Positions 44,101 through 56,200 of a DNA stretch of 64,000 nt are shown in pieces. The stretch spans positions 117,049,891-117,113,890 of the forward strand of contig OZ020267.1 of assembly GCA_963971225.1 (NCBI GenBank). Reading direction: 5' to 3'. The stretch is from Melieria omissa. Taxonomy: Eukaryota; Arthropoda; Insecta; Diptera; Ulidiidae. The notes under the pieces were generated by a model. That model was not told the origin of the DNA. It worked only from the letters and a program-made list of their open reading frames with translations, and did no database searches. A program made the position numbers and the translations under genes. The first letter of the stretch is position 1. Each line of letters starts with the position of its first letter.

Positions 44101-44233
44101 TTATTCCTTTGTCCGCCGAGGTCTTCCAACTTTTCCTTTTCTAGTAGGTAGAGATCCGTTATTAGCGGGTGAGTTTTTTATTAATTTTTGCCAATCCTGT
44201 TCACAAATAAGGCTAGCGCCTAGCATTGTATAC
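44101..44233 (-). CDS. LMO4-type gene, last exon
   Basis: Acceptor TTTTTAAG, weak. Encodes the end of LIM2 ([19 protein letters not shown]) and the basic tail; TAA at 44101-44103. Frame and sequence fit leave little doubt despite the acceptor. Confidence 0.85.
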
Positions 44234-47200
44234 CTTAAAAATAAAAAATATGTTGTTGTAATTACAATATATGATTATGTGCGAAAATATCTCTAAAAGT
44301 ACGGCAATACAAAAAATCAACACACGACCGTTCGCAAGTAATTCGTTTATTCAAGCAAAGTTGTCTTAATACTAATACCAATCAATGTGCATACGCGACA
44401 GATCATATAGATATGCATTTTCTTATAACTTCCGAGTTACATTATTTTTTTAATATCAGAAAAAGTTAACAAAATTTATAAACTTATAAGTACAGAGCAG
44501 ATTTTCATGGAAATGCATGGTTTTGTTTTCGGTTCACAACACACCCTTTTCCTTACTACAAAATAACTCATAATAGCATGCTGGCGCACATTTGGTTTCA
44601 TTTTGACAGCAACGAAAACGAATTTAAAAAAATTTGAAATATTTTTAGTTTATTTTCTATTACTGCTGTAAGATTGTCAAGAAAAAATTGGTAGGTGTAG
44701 GATTTTAACAAAAAGATTTAAGCTTTGAAGTATCTTTTAGAGTCCGACCGATTAATCGGCATCGGCTAGTATAGGCCAATAAAATTGGTATCGGCATCGG
44801 CCAAAAGAATAAGTATCGGTATCGGCCTTTTTTGGCCTTTTTGTTTTTTTTTTATTTGATTCTTGGGTTTAATAGGTTCTTATACCCCTTTTCAGTAATG
44901 TATTTTCAGATACTATTTAATATAAATAATTCCGTGCGAGCTAAATTTATATAAGTGACTTCTGGTAAAAAAGCATTCAAAGATCTATACTGCATATTAA
45001 TTTCATTTCAATAACTTTCACTGCTAAGCCACTAAAGCGTTTCAAAAATTATACACTGCTTCATTCATGTGTTTATGTACAGAATATCTCGTACACAAAA
45101 TTTTTCAAAAAAGGATATTGTTTCTTTGAATAAAAAATTGACTACAAATTATTGCTTTCTGACATTTGAGTCAAGAGATATGATGTTTTAAAACACTAAG
45201 CCGTTATTTTAAACTGCATTTACAGAAAAAAACATCCCGGGGAAAATCCTTTGACACTTTTTCATCTACTGAGATCCTGTATCGAGTGAGACCTGTTTGT
45301 TTTTTTAGTGTTGTAGTGTGTTATTAGTAGGATTTGTATAAGCATTCAAATACAAAACGCTAGCTGGTACCTAAACAGTTAAGTTTTCCCGCATTTTGGG
45401 AGTTTTTAACATGTGGGGTTTTTAAGATTGCGGACACAGGAACTCATTTGAAGATATGAAAATAAATCTGCTTTTTGTTTTTCAATAACTAATTGTTTAA
45501 TTGGCGCGGTTCAACTCAAAGACTAATGGCGATTGGCAAATTAAAAAAACATTGTATGCAGAAGTGGACTGCCAGACACAGTGATAGTATTTTGTCAAAA
45601 AGAAAAACATTACATTACATTGTCGGAGATGAAAGCCAGTTCGCACGTGCGAACTGCGTATTCAGCAAAAGTACTCTTTATTTCGAGCTTACAACAATAT
45701 ACGCGAAAAAAGTCTACTTAATATATCTATATCTACTTCGCAAAAGCGAAAAATTGCTCGAGGTGACCACAGAAAAATCGGTGTAAAATCCTGTCGGGCA
45801 AAATGGAGCACCTGATCTCTTCAGGGCAGTACTCACAGAAGACTAGTGATGAAACTCTGGCAATTATGGAATTCTGGCAATTATGGCCTTTCTTTTAAAG
45901 TCTATCGAAAGTTCAAAAAGTGTGATAAAAACAGTGCTTCAAATGAGTGCCTGTGAAAAGACAACAAAAACAAACACATTTTTTTTCTATATTTAATTAT
46001 TTACTCTAAATGCCTTCTTTTACGATACTGGTGCAAAACGTTTCAACCAATTTGCTCCTTTCCGTATTTTAAAACTTCAGCTTTACCGAATAAGTGCAAA
46101 TTGGTGATATTATTTGCTCTAAAAGCAAACTGTTTGTACAAGTGATTTAAGGATTTTTAGGTCCAAGCATTTACCTATCGGAAAAGTACAAAAGTTTCCC
46201 CCTAATCGAACATGACAAAATTGACTTTTGCAACCTGCGTTAGCAGAAGCAGCCACTGTGGGGCGGTGCTCCTCTGGCTGAGTAGTTGTTGCGACAATAT
46301 GGCAGCAACAACGCACAGTGTCGCGAGTCCATAGTAGCGAGGGACAAAAATAGAAGGAATAGTCGTAAGACAGTAAAATTTTGTACATATGCTTTTGTTA
46401 TAAAGGGAAGTAAATACGCCAAAAATTACTTCAATCGCCCCACGGACACGACCAACTCCCATACAAACTAAATACTGAGTTGATAGTATATCGGAAACTA
46501 TAAAAGATATATTGATCAAATTTGGTACGGCAACTCATATCAATATAATGGTAGGGGAATTCATTGTAAGGTGCCACTCTTTGTAAGGTGCCACCCGTCG
46601 ATTTCGACGTTCCAGCAATCCAAGCAAAAAAATTCCTATTGTCATTTAAGGTATATATGTCAACATCAATTTTAATGTGGTTTTTGAAGGAAAAGACGCA
46701 ATAACACGGTCTGGGTAAATAGAAATGTTAAATTTGGTTAACAAAAAACATAAAAATTAAAATTGAAGGTTTTTCTTGCTTTGAAAAATAAATCAAATAC
46801 GCGCAAAAAACTAAGGTAAAAATCAGTGTTTGACTTAATTTTTAATGGTTTTTCATAATCCGAAATGATATCCGAGCATATCGTAAAAGGAACAAAGTTA
46901 TACAATGATTTCCGAAATGGCATACAAATGTAAAGTGCCACCTTTTTTTCTTTGTAAGGTGCCACCCCCTTTTTTCATTTTGTGGTCCTATATCTGTAAA
47001 ATGCCTTTTTGTTGCTCGGAATCGTCATTAAAAGGAATTTAAAGTGTTCTTAGCCAATTTTGCTCTAATCCTATCATGAGTAATGAATTAGTTCAGTTTT
47101 GTTTATTAATTTCCATATAATTATTAATTTTATTCGTTACCATTCAAATTGCATTTTGCTTTCGTTCATTTTCTATTCAAATTAAATTCAATAATCTTTC

Positions 47201-50200
47201 GTAAATTTTCTAAATCATGCATTGTTATTTGAGATTTTTACGTTTTTAACGGTTTTTTAGGGGGTGGCACTTTACATTAAAAATTTTTAGGGTGCCGATT
47301 TTGAACCCTTTGGGAAATTGGATGTAAAATTCGCATTTACGAAAAATTCAAATGAAGTGTTACCTTGAATCATAGCTCTTTTAACCCTCTTTCCAACGGT
47401 ATATTAACATTGGCGACACGTTAGTTTTCTAACGAGTTATGCGCAAAAAAGCTATAGGGTGGCACCTTACAAAGAATTCCCCTATATATGAAAAATGGTA
47501 TCGATCAACCTACAATTACGCTTGTGTAAAAAAAGGAAATATTGAAAAAACTACAAATATCTGTCATACTTATGCGCACCTAAGTCATTTCAAACCCAAA
47601 TAGAAAATAATAATACCTTTTATTAAATTCAGTAAAGCATATATTTTCATTAAAAATGACAATTTGTTAATCTGTACTGCTAGGACAATCGGTTTCCGAT
47701 GATGAATTATTCAAATTAAACCATCTACGTCTATTTTTGACGAATTTTTAAATTAAATTTTTTTTAATATTGCATTACATCATGTTTACCTTTATTTTCC
47801 TATTAACTGATATAATTGGTTCTGCAGGCATTAACAAGTTTTGCTTCTCTTCGAATGTTACCTTAAGGGGGTCTTCTACCTTGTGGCCTCGTTTTTGATA
47901 CTGTTTTTTGACAATAGATTGTAGGGGAACCAATAATGCAATCAAGGTTCGGTTTTTTGCATTGAATTCGTTTATTTCTATACTTCCAACATTAATTTTT
48001 CTGAAATTTTACTGTCTCTAGTTTGACCGTGATTTGACCTTGAAATGTCCCTTACGAAAAATTTATACTAAAACGATTGTCACGATTCAGCCCATGAAAG
48101 TCGTCTGAAACAAAAAAACCAAAATGATTTAGTTTCTTTATGACTTTGGCTATCGTTTGACACGAGGTTTTTGAAAAATTCCAAAATTTCACGAAACAGG
48201 CAACAAACAAACAAAAATGTCTACGTTTTCAAGGTCAATAGCTGTAAAAATCGTTTAAATGAAAAAAATCTAAAAAGCTCGTGTCAAACGATAGCCACAT
48301 GTTTTCCGCAAATTTTGATATATCACTTTAGTTAATTGATCAATTAGTTCTCGAGATATCTTGCCAACCAGTTGCAAAAACACAACTTTTGGGAAATTGC
48401 ATTTAAAGTGGCGATGAGCGCTGCGATAACAGCATGCGGAGCTATATTCGATGACTCTAAAAACCCCGAAATAATAAGATTTCGGTTATACCCTTTGAAT
48501 ATTATATTTCTAGTACCTTCTAGGCCACAAAACTGCAAAAAAAATAAAATCGATTTTTTTGAACCAACAAGGTAGAAGACCCCCTTAATTCGATGGCAAG
48601 CCACCCAGTATTACCGAAACGTTCCATCGAATCTATCTTTTTTTTGGAATTTTTCTAAATCAAATGGTGTTTGCATATTATTAAAAACAAAAATTAATAG
48701 TTTAACCCTTTCGGGACAACTGGGATAATACGTCCCAGCAAGTTTTTAAAGCCCCTTAAAAGAATTATTCAAATCTTACGACCCACGCAAAATATTTTTT
48801 CGATTTCGGTGTTCCCGCATAAAAGGATGATTTCAGAATTTGTGAGCATCCAATATAATTTTCTAACCTTCATATTCATAGCATGAGAATATTTCTACTG
48901 AGAGTATTTGGGATTTCAAAATTAAACTCCGTCCCGAAAGGGTTAAGCGAAGCGGAGCAGTGGTCGCTATATTTTCCTGCCAACCATGCTGCAAAAAGGT
49001 TTCTATTTTTTATTGGATACGTCACTGAAAAAGTTGAATTTCTTAAAAACGTGCAAGTTTGTGCAGCAAAAGTCCATGGTTTCTATTAATACATACTTTC
49101 AGCTATATACCACTGTAAAATCTCGAAGTAGTAAGAAGTAGTTTTTTTTAAAGCTTATCTAAAGTTTGATGACACTGCATTTTTATTTCTACGAATTGAC
49201 GTTTCTTCAAGTAGCGGTACCAGGAATATGGAAAGCAAAATAAAAGAGGGAAAGATTCCTCAGAGTTGCAAAAATAGTATATTTATAGAATATATTTACT
49301 TAACATAAGGTTCCATGGGAAATTTTTCAATAAAAGTCCTCAAGTCCAAAAATCCTCAATAAATTTCAATAATTTCTACCCAAGTCACCAACCTTCACAA
49401 AGTGCCATCGGTATATAAATTGATATTTTTAAAATCCGTTTTCACATTTTATTAAATTGAGGTATTTACTTCAGTACCACAACCTTATTTTTCTACATTT
49501 ACGACATTAATTTTTTTTATTTTTGTCCCTACTGCGCCGCGCCGTGGCCAAAAATACTATAAATTATTTGTTTGTAATAATACCAAACACCACTTGATTG
49601 AGGAAAATTACATAAAAAAAGGTAAATTCGATGGAAGGCTTCGGTAATACTGAGTGGCTTGCCATCGAATCAAGGCAACTTTTCAAAAGAAGCAAAACTT
49701 GTGAATATCTTCAGGACCAACTATAGCCGTTAATAGGAAAATTAAAGTAAAACATCAAAACCGAAACTCTGATATAATGCAATTTTTAAGAAAATGTATT
49801 TAAAATTTTGTCGAAAATAGATGTAGAGGGTTTAATTCGAATAATTCATCATCGGAAACCGATTGTCCTACTGAATTTAATAAAGGTATTATTATTTTCT
49901 TTCTATTTTGAAATTACTTAGGTGCGCATAAGTATGCACAGATATTTGTAGTTTTTGTAATATTTCCTTTTTTTATTACAATCGTATTTGTAGGTTGATC
50001 AATTGGTATATACACCTAAGTCTGTTTTTACACGGTCTTTTTTTACACGGTTTTGATATAACACGGTTTGAAAATTGAATATTTTTAATTTTTTTACACG
50101 ATTTTATTCCATTTAGCACGATTTGAAATTTTATGTACTTAAATTTTTTTTGTCAAATTTAATTTTTGCGAATTATGTTCATATCACAAAAAAGTATTTA

Positions 50201-53200
50201 TGAAAGAAAAAAGTCTGAAACCATCGATAGTATCGATAGTGCTATCGATAGTTTGCGAACACTAGCTTAAAGATTTAAGTGAATTCCCTTTTAGCGCGTA
50301 CAAGCAATTTTTACTGGTCAAAGCAAATGTGAATAGCACTAATTTAGGGGAATTCCCTTTATGTGCATACAATAAAATTTACTGGTCAGAGCAATTGAAA
50401 CGTGTTAATATTTTGTGAACTGTCAATGCAATAAGACGTGTTTGGTAAAGAAATTTTAATAGGTTTTAGAGATTAGGAACAAATCACCCATTTTTGTATA
50501 CGATCAATGTCTTTTTTTACACGGTTTTTTTTTACACGGCTTCTTCTGGAACCAATCTACCGTGTAAAAACAGACTTAGGTGTATTTGTTTATTGATAAT
50601 ATGAGTTGCTGTACCAAATTTCATCAATATATCTTTTATAGTTTCCGAGATACTGGCAACTTAGTATTCGGTTTGTATGGGAGGTGGGTATTAACTTCTC
50701 TTTATAACAAAATCATATGTACAAAATTTTATTGTCGTACGACTATTCCTTCTATTTTTGTCAATCGCTACTATGGACTCGCGACATTGTGCGCCGTCTC
50801 GTGCCCGGCAGCACAGCACAGCTCGCAATTGATGTTCCTTGTCAAACATCCCACAAAGAATGAAGGTGAACTTCGAAAATTGAAGTTTGCCGAAGCCAGC
50901 GACATAACTTCGTATAGCCGAAGTACGTGTGGAACCTACTGTGCTAGATTTGCGTGATCGAAAAATTGTATACTGCGTGGTACCTCTATCTGTTTATTTG
51001 CTTAGTAATATTAGACATTTTCTTTCGGTTAATATTTGAATCGAAAACCAATGTTGATTTTTTCGCATTCATACAAGTCCGCGAGCTGCTGCGTGCGATA
51101 GAGAAGTTATTGCAATAAAACTGTGATTCAAAATCACAATTTTCAATCACAGCGAATTTGACATCGAAATCGAAAATCACACTGTGATTTGACAATCGCC
51201 GTTTTGTTCATCACTACCCTTAAGTAATGAAAATTTTAAATTGGCCTGGGATGCACTTAAAGCTCGGTATGAGAACCGACGCATCTTAGTTGATAACTAG
51301 ATCAAGGCGTTGTTGAATATTTCCCCTGTTACTTCAGAAAATAGCGCTGCCATTCAAAAAATGCAGAATACAATAAACAATTGTTTGTTTATTCTGAGTT
51401 CACAAGGGGTTTCGATAGACAACTGGGATCCAATCCTAGTCTTGATATGTTCTTCGAAACTATCCGCAGAGACCATAGCTCTGTGGGAGCAATCGCTTAC
51501 TTTCCGAAAAGAGCTCCACATATGGTCGTAAATGAACTTATTCCTCACAAAAAGGTATGAAGTGGTGAAACTATTAAGCGCGTATAAGCCTAAACCTCCT
51601 CGGGCTACGCAACCAAATTTCTCTTATAACAAATTGCAAAACAAGACTCAAACGTTTCATTTAGAAACAGGCAAGTCGTTCACGTACAACCTATGCAAGT
51701 CGAACCACCCACTCAAAACCTGCCAAAAATTCAAGTCACTTTCAGTACACTATAGAGTCAAGTTTGGTAAAGAGAAGAATTATTGTAAAAATTGCCCGGC
51801 ATACTCTCATTTACGTAATGAATGCCCCCAGTAATTCTTCATGCATTTACTGCCAAAGAAAGCAACCGTTGTATAACAGTTTTGAAAACTTGTATTTAAG
51901 CACCCAATTTTCGGAAAATAAACCAGCTTCATAAGAATTGTCATTCTGTGCGTTTCTTTTGAGGTTCACTGAGGCTCTAACATTAGCCATACCAGTTGAG
52001 GCGAGGTCCGCCAATAGACCGTACTTTAGGACCGTAATATTCTGCCGACCGGACTTAAACTTTGACTTCAACTTCGAATTTAACAACAACATCAACACTT
52101 TACAACCAACCACTAGATGTCCGACTACGAGGAGTTTGACTCCATATTCAACAAACTCGTCACTATCACTCAACAGCAACTGCACCTCTACAACCCACAA
52201 GTAGACGACCACGAGGAATATCAACCAACTCCGCTAACTGCCGGCCCCAAACCATTGACGATAAGAGTCCGACTGATTAATCGGCATCGGCTAGTATCGG
52301 CATCGGCCAAAAAAAAGTATCGGCATCGGCCGTTTTTGGTCGATGGCATATCGGCCTACTTTTCTGCTATCATTTTTTTGTTTTCATTTTTTGTACCAAC
52401 GGGTTCTTATACCCCTTTTCAGTAATGTATTTTTAGATACTGTTTAATATAAATGTTTCCTAGAAATGTTGTTTTTTAAACTAGGTATTCATAAAAACAC
52501 ATATTTTCTTGAAATGTCTATGCATTTCGTCTCTTAATGTGGATATCAGAAGAAGGGGCATTTAATTTTTCAATCTTATCCTTCTTTTTTAATTGGAAGC
52601 ATTTTTTAACAGACCTTTTATTTTTTCCAAATTTGTTTTCTGACCTTTTTCCCACTGCATCTGTACAACGGGTCGCAATTTGAGAGTACAAATTTTAATA
52701 TAAAAATCGTAATTTTAAGTTGAATAGAACACTGAATTTGTATGCAATATTTTGCTTCTCTCTGAGTGGATAAATGTGATATATTATTTTTTATAATACA
52801 TGTTACTGTATTAGAATTCTGAATTCTCTTGTTATTTTATTTAGTTTTTAATTATTTCTTTTCTCGTTGTTTTGTTATTTTCCGATGAATATTACAACAA
52901 TAGTTCCTTTTGTGATTTTATAAAATATACTTTGTTTTTGATTGAATTCATTCGCGTTATTTTTTCTATGTAATCGGCATCGGCCGATTTTCGCCCTTTC
53001 GACCGATTAATCGGCATCGGCCAAACTCACCCTTCCGACCGATTAATCGGCATCGGCCAAAAAATTTGGTATCGGTCGGACTCTATTGATAGAGGAATAC
53101 CTACGCCGACAGAATCAAAACAATACAGCCCCAAAGGACAAATACAGAAATCCAAACCAACTATCAACCCGACCAAATAGAAGACTACGCGCAGGGAAGA

Positions 53201-56200
53201 AAGTGCGACTACAAGAACTCGCAGCCCTTAATCGTTTGTCACAGAGTGAATCGGACAAACAGCGCAAACAGGAGCTCGTCCAACAAATTAGAACAACAAA
53301 ACGACACTAATGGGAGGACACCACACCAGAGAGGAGATCGTTGTTGCCAATAACAACGCAGCTAACACAGCCACAAGCCAGAACAACGACAAGGACACAT
53401 CTTTTTTTTTTTTTACATGGTTGGAAGGGACCTACAGTTTTATGCCGGTTCCGAACGGCCAGTTGACCAGCTTTTTCATAGGCAATTTTACTCTCAGAGG
53501 TTTGCCATTTCCTGCTGAGAGGACAGCCGCCCAAAAATTGTAGTTTTTTTTTTTACCATATTGTAGCCCGTCATTTTCTTCATTCTTCTATACTCTGGCC
53601 CACGTTGAGCGCACAAACTCGCTCTGCACCGCTTGACAATAAGAGAGATCATCGTCGCACGACAAATTAATAAAAATATTTTCTTTGCGTGTGCGCAGCA
53701 TAAACAATAAAATAAATGATTAAATGCTGAATGTGAGCTATACGTGTGTTGTTTATGCTTGTTAATTTAAAATTACTCATGGAGTGGCACTCTTAAACAT
53801 AAGCCAAACATAAAATTGTTTTACGAAAAATTAAGCACGAACAGTATTTACCTGTCTCCAGGCCGAAGGTTAGATCCACATTTTGCGCAGGTAAAACATT
53901 TTAAGTGAAAAACGCAATTTAGTATTTGTTTTTGTGGTTTTTGGATATCTATATTATTTATTCCAGGTATTGCTTTAGCCACCATTTCACTTGGGGGAAT
54001 AGTTTCTCCACATCCAGAGCAAATGCCAGAGCAGCCGAACATGCTGAAAATACATATTGTTTATAAACGGATGACATACTCTTATGGATAAATAATAGAA
54101 ATTAGATATTTTTAACAACCTGCGCCATCAATTCATTTGTTATGTGAACTCACGCGCTCAAAGTTCAGAGTGTATTTCATCCCTTATGTACTTGTTCATA
54201 AGATAACTGTATTGACATTCCGTGTCGCTATATATTATCAACCATACCAATTGCAGAAGCTACTTAAGAACTTACATTTATGTTCTTTTACTCACTCTCG
54301 ATCAATCACTCACGCACTACCGGTTCCAAATCTTAAAAATAAAAAAGTTTGTACTAAACACCTAACCCGGCGAAATTGTATGTAAATTATTTCATTTTGT
54401 TATGAAATTAATCTCTTTCTTTAGGCTTATCGAGGCTCTGGATTGTGCTTGAAAAATAAAACAACCAACAATCACTTTATTCACAAATTAACACTTTCTT
54501 GTCATCACACTTCGTACTATTTTTATTTATTTATTTATTTATTTATTTAGCCAATGAACAAATGTCCTTACTGACTATAGGATATAATAATTATTACAAA
54601 CTATAAGTTACTTAAACTATTCAACAGCAAACCCTTCGGAAGTGACAGATCCAAATCGGTAACATTGTTTAATTCCGAGAAGGCCCTATATAGAGGTGCA
54701 TTTCTTGCATAATTCGTCCTGGGGACATCTAAATGGAAGGTATCCACCCTCCGCAGACTCCGTTTAGGGACATTAAATGCGATTCTTGCTAAAAGATCCG
54801 GGTAATCAATAGCACCACATACAATGCTGACTACAAAGGAGCATGCAAGAAGAGAACGCCTAGCATGTAGTGACTTTAAGTTAATTAGAAGGCAACGAGA
54901 GCTGTAGGATGGTATGGGATCACTGAAGTTCAGCGAACGCAAAGCGAACCGAATGAATACTTTCTGTATCCGTTCAATTCGGTTTATGGAAGATGCGTGA
55001 TATGGTCTCCTGCTTGCTTGTTCAATTAAGACTTGTCGCTCTGCGCTGCACCCGGTTACCTTTTATGCTTGTCTGCTTATCGCGCCGATTGTTCTCGTAC
55101 ATTTCAGTTGAACTATCTCTAGATCGTTCTCGCACATCCCATTACCATCGCGAGCCATATCGAAATCATAGCAAGTCTGCCGTACTCTAAAATGCGTGAA
55201 TAAAAGTATGCCTGTAAAAGCATTCAGGCATAGCACAGCGACAAAATTACACTGCCCACCACTTAGACTTGTTCATCCCGAACAAGTGCCGAGGCTCCGC
55301 CGGAGTAAGACGCCAGGCGCTCCAAATGGACTACTTTCAGCATTGCGTTTCTGTTGCAGCAGCGTTGAACCCTGTACACCACGTCATTAATCCAGGTCAC
55401 GACCTTGTACGGTCCTTCCCATGACGTTTGAAGATTTGGAGACAAACCTTTCCTCCGCTGCGGGTACGAGACTATTACCAGATCGCCTTCGTGGAACCCT
55501 GCTGTGGTAGCCCGTCGATCATATCTTGCTTTCATCTTATCGCTGACCAGTTGGATACGGCTCCTTATAAACTGGTGGATTCAGCTCCGACCGCTTATTG
55601 ACCACGTAGTCAGTCCTAGCGTCTTCCGTCGTGTTGACCACTACGAACTTCAAGTTAACAGGCAACGTAAACTCTGTGTCGAATACTGCTCGGGCTGGAG
55701 TGAGTGATGTCGTATCGTGCGGGGCTGACCTATACGTCATTAGGAACAGAGGGATATACGTGTCCCAATCCTTTTGCTTCATGCCTACCACTTTCCGCAG
55801 ATGTTCTTCCAGTGACCAATTGAATCGTTCCACCATGCCGTCGGAGTTTTTCGTATTCCTCGAAACTCGAAATCGCGGCTTTGATCCGAGTGCAACTCCA
55901 GCGGAACTACAAACGTGGCCACCCAGTTGTTTACCAACATTTCCGTGGTGGCCTCCTGGTTGGGAATAGGATACACTTCGGGCCATTTGCTAGAATAGTC
56001 TATAACCACCAGCACATATTTGTTGCCTTGAGTGCTACTTGGGAATGGGCCGGCGACGTCCATTGCAATTCGCTGGAAGGGCGCTCTCACGTTGTACTGC
56101 TGCATGCGGCCCCGAGATCTTCTTGTCGGTCCTTTCGCAGCCGAATATCGATCACAGTTCCTAATCTGATCAGCCACAGACTTCTGGCATCCTGCCCAGT

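Larger units (their letters stand above)
46312..50793. repeat. Large inverted repeat with MITEs in both arms
   Basis: Left arm 46312-48701 and right arm 49556-50793 are diverged inverted copies. Shared landmarks are GTCGCGAGTCCATAGTAGCG at the outer ends, AGGACAATCGGTTTCCGATG in the middle, and TTCGATGGCAAGCCAC near the inner ends. The left arm is longer because it carries two MITEs; the right arm has one other. The loop is about 48702-49555. Foldback element and inverted duplication are both possible. Confidence 0.75.
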
